A stretch of 54,682 nt of DNA from positions 1 to 54,682 of the forward strand of contig JANWVR010000058.1 of the NCBI GenBank assembly GCA_025056735.1, written 5' to 3'. The translations under genes were made by a program, and so were the position numbers. The DNA comes from Saprospiraceae bacterium (GTDB lineage: Bacteria; Bacteroidota; Bacteroidia; Chitinophagales; Saprospiraceae). The notes under the pieces were generated by a model that saw nothing but the letters and a program-made list of their open reading frames with translations, ran no database searches and was not told the origin of the DNA. Positions 35,128 through 44,300 of this stretch are shown one piece after another; within the stretch, counting starts at the first letter, position 1; each line of letters starts with the position of its first letter.

Positions 35128-35739
35128 TTAATCGTCATCCGTGGACGAACTGCCAAAACTGCCAAAACGCAGCGTGATGCCCCAGATGACATTGTCGAAA
35201 TCGCCTGCGCGCACCTGGCCACCTAAGCCGTCTATGCCGCTTACCCAGCGATAACCCGCATGGCCGGCAAGACGAAACCATTTGAGCACGTTCAACTCTA
35301 AGCCCACCTCCGGGATGACAGCGAAGACTGCGTCGTTGAACCCTGAACTATTCGAGGGCTCGCGCGGCGTCAATGAGAGGCCGCCCCACCCTACTTTGAG
35401 CGAACCGTACGGATGGACAAGCCTGTGCGTCGGATACGCAACTCCCGCCCACAAGCCACCTAAACCAAGACTGAGCTCGTGCTCCACGCCCTGAATGCGC
35501 CGACGTCCGAAGACCTCGCCTTGCCCAAAGCCACCCAGAAAAAAGTGACCAAATACGACGCCGCCACCACCGCCACCGCCCCAGCCTGACTCCCCAGCGC
35601 CACGGCTCGATACCCAGAAAGGACCGCCAAAACCACCGCTCACCCGCGCCTTACCAAACAGCGTTTCCTCTTCCTTCTGCGCATAGGAAAAGCTCGCCAG
35701 CAGCGCAAACAATCCTGTAACAAGAAGTATTCGACCCAT
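35128..35739 (-). CDS. Outer-membrane beta-barrel-like protein
   Basis: This 203-residue exported protein has signal peptide MGRILLVTGLFALLASFSYA. The mature part is Gly-rich with alternating strands ending in aromatic residues (HELSLGLGGLWAGVAYPTH, PYGSLKVGWGGLSLTP, LNVLKWFRLAGHAGYRWV, DNVIWGITLRFGSFG). This suggests a small eight-stranded barrel. A six-to-seven Gly run (GWGGGGGGGVVFGHFF) is striking. The last residues are acidic (SSSTDDD), not the usual aromatic end. No specific family is recognised. Confidence 0.75.
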   Translation of the reverse strand: MGRILLVTGLFALLASFSYAQKEEETLFGKARVSGGFGGPFWVSSRGAGESGWGGGGGGGVVFGHFFLGGFGQGEVFGRRRIQGVEHELSLGLGGLWAGVAYPTHRLVHPYGSLKVGWGGLSLTPREPSNSSGFNDAVFAVIPEVGLELNVLKWFRLAGHAGYRWVSGIDGLGGQVRAGDFDNVIWGITLRFGSFGSSSTDDD

Positions 35740-35899
35740 ATTCGATTATTTTTTGTTTATATCATGCGTTCAACTCGCGCATAGCCCTTCAAAGTTCATA
35801 CGTTCGGGCGATCTGTCAGGCCTGAATACGCTATCTTAACAAAATTTTATGGCTCCCCCACAAAAGCCCTCTGCTGCGACCTAGAAAAAGCGTTATTAC

Positions 35900-35932
35900 T
35901 TTGGGCCGATTTAAAAGCGCACATTATTTTTG
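35900..35932 (+). promoter_or_regulatory. Promoter of the metzincin-like gene
   Basis: TTTG (35900-35903) and TATTTTTG (35925-35932), spaced 21 bases, form a complete Bacteroidota promoter about 60 bases before ATG 35992. The rest of the gap (35740-35899) shows nothing else. Confidence 0.65.
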
Positions 35933-35991
35933 AGCCGCTTCTTACTTTAATTCTTGTAAATGGTTTCTCATCCTCTGAAAACATATCTTTT

Positions 35992-38085
35992 ATGCGTTCT
36001 TTACTCCCCGCTTTCTTTGGGCTATTCGCCCTTCCGCTCTGTGCCCAGCTCTACGAGCTCCCGTTTGCGGAAATTTTTCAGCGTTCTGTCGTCGTCGTAG
36101 AAGGCCGTGTCGTGGCTCAGCAATCTTTATGGGACAACGGCCAGCGAGGCATCTACACCTGTAACCTCATCGAGGTGTCGCGCGTGTACAAAGGCCGAGG
36201 TATGGCCGAAAGACACCTGAATGTCATTACCTTAGGCGGCATTGTCGGTGACAGGATGCAGCTCGTCTCTGAGTCGGTTCAGTACGACGTCGGCGAATAT
36301 GGGCTTTTCTGTCTTATCCCCTGCGCCTACGACCTGCCCATGCGTCCTATTTGGGAAAACTACGGCTCGCCACACGGCTTTTTCTTGTTCGACACGCAGG
36401 CGGACGCGGTAATACATCCCTTCCACGCCACCTCAGGCATTGCTGTGTTCCGTCAGCGTGTGGAGGCACTCACGGGTAGGGCGCAAATCATTGCATCAGA
36501 TGAGTCACCAGGCGCAGCCGTTGCCGAGCGAATGACGCCCTCCATCAGTTCCTTTACTCCTACTTCTATCAGCGCAGGCACGGGCAGCCTCCTGACTATC
36601 AACGGCAGCGGCTTTGGCTCAACACCCGGCTCGGTACGCTTCATCAACTCCAACACGGGTTCGGCTTTCAGCGTAGATGCCTCTGACATCACCAGCTGGG
36701 CGGACAACCAGATCACCGTTATCGTGCCTTCCACCACTGCCAGCGGCGGATGTGCCGGCACCGGCCCGATTACTGTGGTGGATGCCAGCAGCAACAGCAC
36801 GACCAGCTCCTCCAATCTGACGGTTACATTTGGGTACACCAACTTTCTCTTCAGCGGCAGCAAGGTAGGCGCCAAATTGGTGAACGTGAATGGCTTAGGC
36901 GGCCTGACTTTTACGCTGAGCACGACCCTGTGCAACAGCTCGCAACAGGACGCCGTCAATGCCATCGGGCGCGCTTTGCGCGAGTGGCGCTGCGTGTCGG
37001 GTGTCAACTGGCGGTTCTCGACTTCGACCACATCGGGCAATTCGGAAAGCGCTGATGGCATCAGCATTATCACATACGACGTCGGCACCCCGCTACCAGG
37101 AGGAGTACTGGGGCGCGCTACCAGCTATTTCAACGCCTGTTCCAGCGGTGGCGGCTTTCATTGGCGCGTATCGGAAATAGACATCAACATGCGTCAGAGC
37201 GGGGTTACCTGGTATTTCTGTGACAGTCCTGTAGTGCCGGGTGGTCAGTTCGACTTTCAGAGTGTCGCCTTTCACGAATTCGGACACGGCCATCAGCTGC
37301 AGCATATTGTGGACAACACGGCCGTTATGCATCGCTCCATTGGGCCAGGGCAGGCGCGCCGCGTGCTCAACAGCAACGAAGAAGACGGCGCCGACTACGT
37401 GCTGAGTCTGCCGGCCAACCCTTGCGGCCCAGGCCCGATGACCCTGCTGTCGCATCCCGCCTGTCTGAGCCTCACGCCGCCTAGCGCCTGCAATGCCGCC
37501 GGCCCGTGCACGGCGCCGCTACCTGTGGAACTGCTCTATTTCACTGCGCAAACCACCGATGGCGGCGTGCGGCTGAGGTGGGAAACGGCTACCGAACGCG
37601 ACAACGATCTTTTCACCATTGAACGCTCGACTGATGCCCAGACCTTCCAGACCTTAGGGCGTGTGCGCGGCGCGGGCAACTCCAACCAGCGACGCAAATA
37701 CGAGTATTTCGACGCTGCGCCCTTGCCTGGCATCAACTACTACCGCCTCTGGCAGACAGACTACGACGGCGCCACTGCGCTGCTGCACTTGGTCAGCGTC
37801 TTTGTCGGAGAGCAAGAGGATACTGAACGCCTGCGCATCTTCCCTAATCCCGTGCCGGCAGACCAGGTGTATTTAGAGGTGGCCAGCGACTTAGTAGGGA
37901 GCGACGCCGTGCTATTCCTCTTCGACGCGCTGGGGCGCGAGATGGCGCGGCAGACGATTGTTGCTCAGGCATATATGCCGGTTGACCTGGCTGCTCACCG
38001 CCTCTCGCCGGGCATCTACACGCTTCGCCTATGGCTGCCCGAGCAACGCGAATGGCTGGGCCCTGTGCGTGTGTGGAAGCCCTGA
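35992..38085 (+). CDS. Secreted metzincin-like protease with IPT and T9SS domains
   Basis: This 697-residue exported protein has signal peptide MRSLLPAFFGLFALPLCAQ and an N-terminal domain of about 150 residues seen in matrixin-type Bacteroidota proteins (VVVVEGRVVAQQSLWDNGQR). An IPT/TIG domain (residues about 180-285, SISSFTPTSISAGTGSLLTI) follows. The protease domain has zinc site HEFGHGHQLQH (H428, E429, H432, H438) and a Met-turn candidate at M446 (AVMHRS). The Gly normally third after the second His is Gln. The C-terminal part is a beta domain (PLPVELLYFTAQTTDGGVRL) and type A T9SS signal (RIFPNPVPADQVYLEVAS). Presumably an SprA substrate and extracellular protease. Confidence 0.88.
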   Translation: MRSLLPAFFGLFALPLCAQLYELPFAEIFQRSVVVVEGRVVAQQSLWDNGQRGIYTCNLIEVSRVYKGRGMAERHLNVITLGGIVGDRMQLVSESVQYDVGEYGLFCLIPCAYDLPMRPIWENYGSPHGFFLFDTQADAVIHPFHATSGIAVFRQRVEALTGRAQIIASDESPGAAVAERMTPSISSFTPTSISAGTGSLLTINGSGFGSTPGSVRFINSNTGSAFSVDASDITSWADNQITVIVPSTTASGGCAGTGPITVVDASSNSTTSSSNLTVTFGYTNFLFSGSKVGAKLVNVNGLGGLTFTLSTTLCNSSQQDAVNAIGRALREWRCVSGVNWRFSTSTTSGNSESADGISIITYDVGTPLPGGVLGRATSYFNACSSGGGFHWRVSEIDINMRQSGVTWYFCDSPVVPGGQFDFQSVAFHEFGHGHQLQHIVDNTAVMHRSIGPGQARRVLNSNEEDGADYVLSLPANPCGPGPMTLLSHPACLSLTPPSACNAAGPCTAPLPVELLYFTAQTTDGGVRLRWETATERDNDLFTIERSTDAQTFQTLGRVRGAGNSNQRRKYEYFDAAPLPGINYYRLWQTDYDGATALLHLVSVFVGEQEDTERLRIFPNPVPADQVYLEVASDLVGSDAVLFLFDALGREMARQTIVAQAYMPVDLAAHRLSPGIYTLRLWLPEQREWLGPVRVWKP

Positions 38086-38093
38086 CCAGGGCG

Positions 38094-38582
38094 TCAGGAA
38101 CGGATTTTTTGTTCGATGAGCGTGGTGGAATAGCCCTCTACAAACGGCAGGCTCAGCACCTGCCCGCCGCGTGCCAGCACGCCGGGCGCGCCGACAATTT
38201 GTTCAGGCTTCCAATCGCCACCTTTGACCAACACGTCGGGCTCGAGGGCTTCGATAAGGCGCAACGGCGTATCGTCGTCAAAGATGACTACGGCATCCAC
38301 CATCTGCAGGGCTGCCAGCGCATGTGCGCGGGTCGTTTCGTCGTTGATGGGACGACGCGGCCCTTTGAGGCGGCGAACCGAGTCGCTGCTGTTGAGGCCC
38401 ACCACCAGGCGATCGCCCAGATCGCGCGCCTGGGCTAAGTAACAGATGTGGCCATAGTGCAGAAGGTCAAAGCAGCCGTTGGTAAACACTATGCGCTCGC
38501 CCGCAGCGCGCCAGGTGCGAATGCGCTGAAGCAACTCGTCCAGCGTATTGATTTTTTGGCGAATACGCGAAAGGTTATCCAT
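38094..38582 (-). CDS. rfaE2: Heptose-1-phosphate adenylyltransferase domain protein
   Basis: This 162-residue nucleotidyltransferase corresponds to the C-terminal half of HldE. It transfers AMP to D-glycero-beta-D-manno-heptose-1-phosphate for the LPS inner core. HxGH is seen in [17 protein letters not shown], then [25 protein letters not shown] and the conserved EGYSTTLI. The kinase half is not fused and not adjacent. Its ATG (38582) overlaps the stop of the YbhN-like gene by 8 bases, so both are co-translated. Confidence 0.92.
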   Translation of the reverse strand: MDNLSRIRQKINTLDELLQRIRTWRAAGERIVFTNGCFDLLHYGHICYLAQARDLGDRLVVGLNSSDSVRRLKGPRRPINDETTRAHALAALQMVDAVVIFDDDTPLRLIEALEPDVLVKGGDWKPEQIVGAPGVLARGGQVLSLPFVEGYSTTLIEQKIRS

Positions 38583-39639
38583 GTTGTGGGGCTTTTGCCG
38601 AGACCGGACGGTTTAGCAACGGCAACAGCGCCAGTGCCAGCAAACCGCCCAGCACGTTGTAAAAAATTTGCACCGCAAAAAAAGCAATGTTGGCATAGGA
38701 AAAAGCATCGTCGCCCCGAACGGCATACAGCGCCAGCCCGGCCATCGCCAGCGCATGGAACGAACCCATACCGCCGGGTGAAGGAACGACAAATCCCAGC
38801 GTACCGAAGACAAACACCATCAGCGTCGCACTCAGGTCTAAGTGCGATGTCGGGCCAAAAGCCTTGAGGTTGAACCACGTCTGCAGGTAGAACATAACCC
38901 AAATACCCAGCGAAGTGGCCAGAAACACCCCGGCGCGCTGCAGCCGAAACACGCTGCGCAGCCCTTCCAGAAAACCCGCTATCAGGCTGGCTATTTTTTT
39001 GAGAATAGGTAAGCGCCCAATTTTGTGGCGAAAAAACCACAACACCCCGCCGCCTGCAGCAAGCGCGCCTAAAACAGCCCAAAAGCCCGGGCTTTGCCAC
39101 AATGGCGCTTCCGAACGGCGACTCTGTTGCAAAAAGGCCCATAGCGTGTCGCCCTCCCATAAAAAGGCCAGCCCGACGAACAGCCCCAGGCACACAAAGT
39201 CCATCAACCGATCTATGACCAACGTACCCATCACCTGCCCTACCGGTATGCGCTCGTAGCGCGCCAACGCCCCCGCGCGCACGACCTCGCCCATGCGCGG
39301 CAAGCCGAGATTGGCGAAATAGCCCAGCACAATCGTCCAGAAGGCGTTGCTTAGTCGCGCCTGATAGCCCATCGGCTCCAACAGCACTTGCCAGCGCCAG
39401 GCACGCAATAAGATGCTGACCGTAAAAGCGGCCCACACCAGCCCCATCCACCCCAGATGAACGCTCGAAAAATCAGACAGGAGTTTGTCCATCAAACGGC
39501 ATTCTTCAGCCGGAATGCCGTCTAAGCGGCACTGTTCCTGATAGGCGGCATTTTGGTGCCGAAATACCAACGCCAGCAGCAGTGCCCCCATGCCAAAGAA
39601 CAACAGAAAGCGGAGAACTTTTTTCCAAATAGAACTCAT
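38575..39639 (-). CDS. YbhN-like flippase-fold membrane protein
   Basis: This 354-residue member of the LPG_synthase_TM/UPF0104 group is related to the flippase domain of MprF. It has about eight helices and family motifs [56 protein letters not shown], and [22 protein letters not shown]. Members are suspected lipid or polyprenyl-lipid translocators. Overlap with the heptose adenylyltransferase points to LPS or envelope glycan assembly, which is inference. The ATG at 39639 lies 32 bases below a -7 element. Confidence 0.88.
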   Translation of the reverse strand: MSSIWKKVLRFLLFFGMGALLLALVFRHQNAAYQEQCRLDGIPAEECRLMDKLLSDFSSVHLGWMGLVWAAFTVSILLRAWRWQVLLEPMGYQARLSNAFWTIVLGYFANLGLPRMGEVVRAGALARYERIPVGQVMGTLVIDRLMDFVCLGLFVGLAFLWEGDTLWAFLQQSRRSEAPLWQSPGFWAVLGALAAGGGVLWFFRHKIGRLPILKKIASLIAGFLEGLRSVFRLQRAGVFLATSLGIWVMFYLQTWFNLKAFGPTSHLDLSATLMVFVFGTLGFVVPSPGGMGSFHALAMAGLALYAVRGDDAFSYANIAFFAVQIFYNVLGGLLALALLPLLNRPVSAKAPQHG

Positions 39640-39671
39640 TCAAGAGGGTCGAGTCTTTTTACTCAACCGCG

Positions 39672-39679
39672 CAAAGGTA
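39672..39679 (-). promoter_or_regulatory. -7 element of the YbhN/rfaE2 operon
   Basis: On the minus strand this reads TACCTTTG, 33 bases before ATG 39639. Confidence 0.6.
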
Positions 39680-39821
39680 CGCCGTGCAAGATGCTGCGCG
39701 CGAGGTCGCCTTTGACCAAAGACGTGAAAGAGCGGGCAGACTCGAGCGTCAAAACCGTTCAAAGGGTGTTTTTGAGGTAGGATGGAGCACTGGGGGTGTC
39801 CGCAGCGCCCATGCCAACGGC

Positions 39822-41193
39822 TTAGAGCGTCTTCAGGTACTCGATCACAGCCCGGCGCTCTTCGTCGCTGAGGCGGTCGCCGAAGGTGTGGCCGCTGTTG
39901 CTGTAGCCAGGCAGCGTGGTGTCGTAGGTATCGGAGCTGGTGGGCTTGTCCTCGGCGCGGTATTGCCAGCCTAAGCGGGTGGGGTCGTAGTCGCTGTTGT
40001 CGAAGGAGCGGCGCCAGTATCGAGGGCGTTGGGTGCTCTGGAGCAGGTCGGCTACAGTAGGCACGGAGCCGTTGTGTAAGTAAGGAGCCGTAGCCCAGAT
40101 GCCGTCTAAGGGTGGAGCGATGTAGCCGTTAGTAGGGCGTAGTTCGCCTTTGTGTGGGCCTTGGGCGAACCAGCTGCGGTTGTACCAGGTATGGTATTCC
40201 GGGTACTTTTGATATGATTGGGCCAACAGCGGGTCGGTTCCGATGTGGCTGAGTTCGACAACGCGATTGGGATATGAAGGTTTTTCGCCGTAGGTGCCGT
40301 GGCACTTGGAGCAGTTTTTCTCAAAAACTACTCTTCCCTGGGCGGCCAGCACCGAGTCAATCGGGTAAGGGTATTTGGGCGGTTGCAGGGTGCGTATCCA
40401 GGCGATGACGTCGGGCATGTAGGCATCCACGCGGCGCGCTTCAGCAGTATCGGTCAGGGTCAGCATGGCAGATGCAGAAGAAAGGCGGGCGAAATCGCCA
40501 CGGCCCAAGGCGTTGTAGTAGAGGGCGTTTTTCTTTTTGAGCAGCCACCAGGCGGGCACGTCGGTGGGCACTACCTCAATGGGCAATTGGAATTGAGCAG
40601 AGTCCAACCACATCAGGTCGTCGGCGCGGCGGTGAGCAGCCAGGGCGGCGAAGATTTTGTCCGCTGGATTAGGGCCACGCACAGCAGTGCGGATATACAG
40701 GGCCAGTGCTTTCTGACTTCGGCTAAAAGGCCAATACGCCGTCCATTCGGGCGAGTTTTTTCCGTAGCGCATTTCTACAGCCCGGTCGAACAGAGGCGAC
40801 GGAGCAGAGCGTGTGTAGTCGGATGTATTGTTGCCCAGCCCGATGATGAGTTGGCCGTTTAGGCGCTCAGCGTGGCAGGTTAGGCAGGTGGGCGCTGCCA
40901 CCTTGACGCCGTTAGGCGCTTCGACGGCATTGAACATATATGGGAGCCCTTTGCTATCGCCCTCGCGGCCCAAATCGTCGGCGTTCTCGCCCAGAAGGCT
41001 TCGAAGCAGCTCCAACGGGATGCCCGAGCGCACCACATCGCCGTAGAGCAGGTAGCGGTAGCCGGCCTCTGGGTCGCCAGAGCGTTGCGGCGAAGGAGGC
41101 ACCTCGAAGCCCCCCTGACTCCTCGCTGCCTGAAAAGCGGCTTCCCAGTACCCAGATAAAACCCAGAAGCAAGAGGTAGCAAGCGTAACGCAT
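39822..41193 (-). CDS. Diheme c-type cytochrome, frame broken by a G6 run
   Basis: The main frame (39822-41102 and open upstream to 41210) encodes a cytochrome with two CxxCH heme sites (CLTCHAERLNG and CSKCHGTYGE) and a di-heme peroxidase-like end (GDRLSDEERRAVIEYL). It has no start with a signal peptide. The overlapping frame from ATG 41193 gives a good export signal (MRYACYLLLLGFIWVLG) and reads into the cytochrome frame if one G is removed from the G6 run at 41110-41115. The join then reads SGSEESGGFEVPPSPQRSGD, which matches the family. The corrected protein would have 456 residues. The break is either a sequencing slip or a slippage site (see findings). No clear promoter is seen. Confidence 0.8.
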
Positions 41194-41357
41194 TGTTCTT
41201 CGCCTTTTTATATTACTTGCTGAGCGACGCCGTCAGTATGCGGAGAAGGCTCAAATGCCCATCCAAACGTTCAACGCTAAGGTGAAGCCTCGTCGCGTCC
41301 CATCTTCATATTTCTATGACAACCCTCTTTGCGTCTTTACGGTAAAAAACTTCAGGA
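41194..41357. other. Gap between cytochrome and sprA
   Basis: These 164 bases carry the end of the sprA transcript and the region upstream of the cytochrome. No -7 consensus and no strong hairpin with T-run are visible. Confidence 0.4.
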
Positions 41358-44300
41358 TTAGTTCAACGAGAACCGCACCATCACGCCGGTATTAAATGTA
41401 GTGATAGGGAACGACTGCGACGTTTTGGGCACGGTGCGCCGATAATCGGCGAACAGGCGCAGCGTCAGGCGTCGGTTGAGCGCGTAGTCCACCGATGGGT
41501 TGATGCTGACGATGCGGGCGCCGCGGGTAGGCACGGCTTCGTCGAGTTGGTCCAAGCGGTGGTTGAGCGTCACATCGTCCCGGATGTCTAAGTCGAATTT
41601 GAACGTCATATCGTTGGCCTGTTGGCCGCCGCCGAAGGGGCTGGGCGCGGGTGCAGGCGCTGGGGCCGAGCCAGGCGCGGGCTTTTTGGCGCGGCTCTTG
41701 GGCTTCTTCTTGCCGGTCAGGAAGGCGATGTTGACGTTTCGCATTCGATAGCCAAAGCCCACCGTGATGCCGCTGGATTGCGTCTCGGCCAACTGGTAGT
41801 CAATAAAAGACATCGCCAGCATGCGGCTCTTTTTGTAGTCCACCTTGAAAGTCATGTCGTTTTTCAAGCGGACATCTAAGCCCAGCAGCGGCGAAAACTG
41901 CTCGTTGATGACCACCTGTGGGATTTCGTAGCGAGCGATGTAGTTGAAGCCAATGGTATCCAGCTGATAGGGATTGTTTCGGTCGAAGAAGATATCGGTA
42001 TTGAAGGAATTGACCGTCAGGGTGTTGCGATAGCCGTGGGTGATTTGCACGCTGGCAAAGACCTTGTCCAAGGGTTTGACTTTGTGCAGGCCGTTGTAGT
42101 TGAGGCGCCAGTTGGGTGCTGGCAGGGTTTTGAAGATGTCCAGCTGCACCGTGTTAGGGTCTTGGTCGGTGTAGGCGGCGATGAAAGACGGTATCAGCAC
42201 CTCCTGTTGGATTTTTCCGTAGCCTTTTCGGTAGGCTGGGCCGTCTTTGTCGTGCTGCTCGACGTTTCCGGCGGTCTGGGCCAGCCGGTCGGAGATGATG
42301 GAGCGATAACTTTCATAGCGCGCGAAGAGGCCGTTGATGTTCTTCTCAAACATGGTGTTGAGCGAGAAATACGAGACGGTAAAGCTGCCGAAGTCGCGAT
42401 AGGCGCGCGATTGATAATCAGTAGAGTCGGGGTGCAGGATGAAGCTCTGGTCTTTGAACAACTCGGTGTTGTTGAGAGTGAACTGCCGGTTGGCAGTCAG
42501 TTCGATGCGGAAGTCGCGGAAGGGTTCGATGGTGATGGCGACATCGGTATTTTGCGAATAGTTGCGCGTTACTTGCTGGTTGAGTTCGGGGCGTTGAGTG
42601 ATCCATCCGTTGGCGGCGGCGTTGAAGAGCCACTCGGTGTTGGGTTGGACGCCGGCCACGAAGGCCCATCCTGGGGCGTTGAAGCCTTGGCTAAGGCCCA
42701 TTAGGTGGGCGTCGGGTGTGAAGCCAGGCACTACCGTGCCGAAGTTTTCGCTGTAGGTGAAGCGGGCTTTTCGCACCAACATTAAGGGGCGCAGGGCGAT
42801 GCGTTCGGCGGTGGAGGGCTGGCGATCCTGGCCTTTTTCGCGTTTTTGCTTAGGAGCATCTTTGCCTTTTTGTCCTTTTTTATCGTCGCTGGCGCCTGGT
42901 GCTGTCGGGTCGGCGGGGTTGGCGCCACCAGGGCCGGAGGGTTTCTTTCGATCGCGCCCGCCAGGTGGCATATCGAGGCCGGGCATGGATCCGCCCGGCA
43001 TACCGGGCAAGTCGAAACCACCGGGCATTCCAGGGCGGTCGAAGTCGCCGGGCATGCTGCGTTGGAGCGGGTTGCCGCGTCCACCAGGCGAGGTAGGGCC
43101 AGTTGGGCCACGGCCCTTGGGGCTGTTGATTTTGGCTAAGTACTTACTCTTGTTGTAGAGGCCCTCGAAGTTGAGGTCGCCGTTGATCTGGCGAACACTC
43201 TGGTTCTGAATGACGTGGCCCAACGAGCGCAGGTTGACCTCATTCGCAAAGGCGGGCGGTACGTCGCCCATAAACTGCAGTTTGAGCGATTGCGCCGTCC
43301 AGGTGTAGCTGCCGTTGTAGGAGGCTCTTACCGTAATCCAGTCCAGAAGCGGCAGATACTTGAAGGGCAGCGTGTAGTTGAGGCCGAAGTTGTGCGTGTA
43401 ATTTTTGGGTCGGCCTAAGTTGCGCAGATTTTTGAGGATGGAGTCCCGGCGTTCTTCGGGTGTAACCAGTTCGCCGTTGACGAAGGGCTGCGGTTCGTCA
43501 ATGAGGCTGCGCATCTGGGCGTTGAAGTTGAAGCGCAAGTTGCGCGTTATTTCCCATCCGACGTCGTAGGTGCGGTCCCACGTGAAGCGGCGGTTGTAGA
43601 ACGTGTTGAGCGCCGGGTCTTCGCCTGCAAAGCGATAGGCCGTTACCTGCCGAACGCGCTCCACCGTAGTGTTGATCGCGTAGGTGTTGGGGAGTGGATT
43701 GAAGTTGAACTCTTTAAGCCAACGAAGAAACTTGTCGTTTTTGACCAGACTTTTAAACGGCTCAATGGGCTTCAGGCCGGTGGCGTACTGCCAATCTAAG
43801 GCGCCTTTGTAGCGGTTGATTTCATCGAATTCGATAAACGGTGTACGGCGGCGCTCCTGGTTGAAGGCGTACGTGAGGCTGAAGTTTTCGATGTTCCACG
43901 GCAGCCGCACTTTGCGCGGAGCGCCTACGCGATCCTTGCGGACGTTGGTAAAGTTGTAGCCGCGAATAATGGTTACTTCCTGCGCGCTGCGGCGGATGCT
44001 GTCGCGGTCGGTAGGGTTGGCTTCGCGCAGTTTTTCGCGCAGTTTGATGTCTAAATCGTAAGGGTCAAATTCGGGCGTGCGGGTGATGTTGGAGTACTGC
44101 ACATAGAAAGGCAGGCGTACGCCGGAATTTTTGGGGAAAAACCGGCCCAGTTCGATGCTGGCTGAAACGTCGTATTGAGCCACCTCTTCGCGCTGGCGTT
44201 GGACAAGCTTTTGTTCCATGCTGCCCCAGCCAATGCTGGTGTAGCGGCCAGAAAGAGATATGTTGCCCAAGTCGGCCAGCTTAATGTCTACGCGCGCCTG

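Noticed and set aside
38489-39451. 320-codon minus-strand frame
   Set aside because: It overlaps the YbhN-like gene on the same strand in another frame, is rich in Gly/Arg/Ala and shows no family motifs; it is a chance frame in GC-rich DNA.
42036-42704. 222-codon antisense frame in sprA
   Set aside because: One of many antisense frames opened by the codon bias of sprA; no start signals or motifs.
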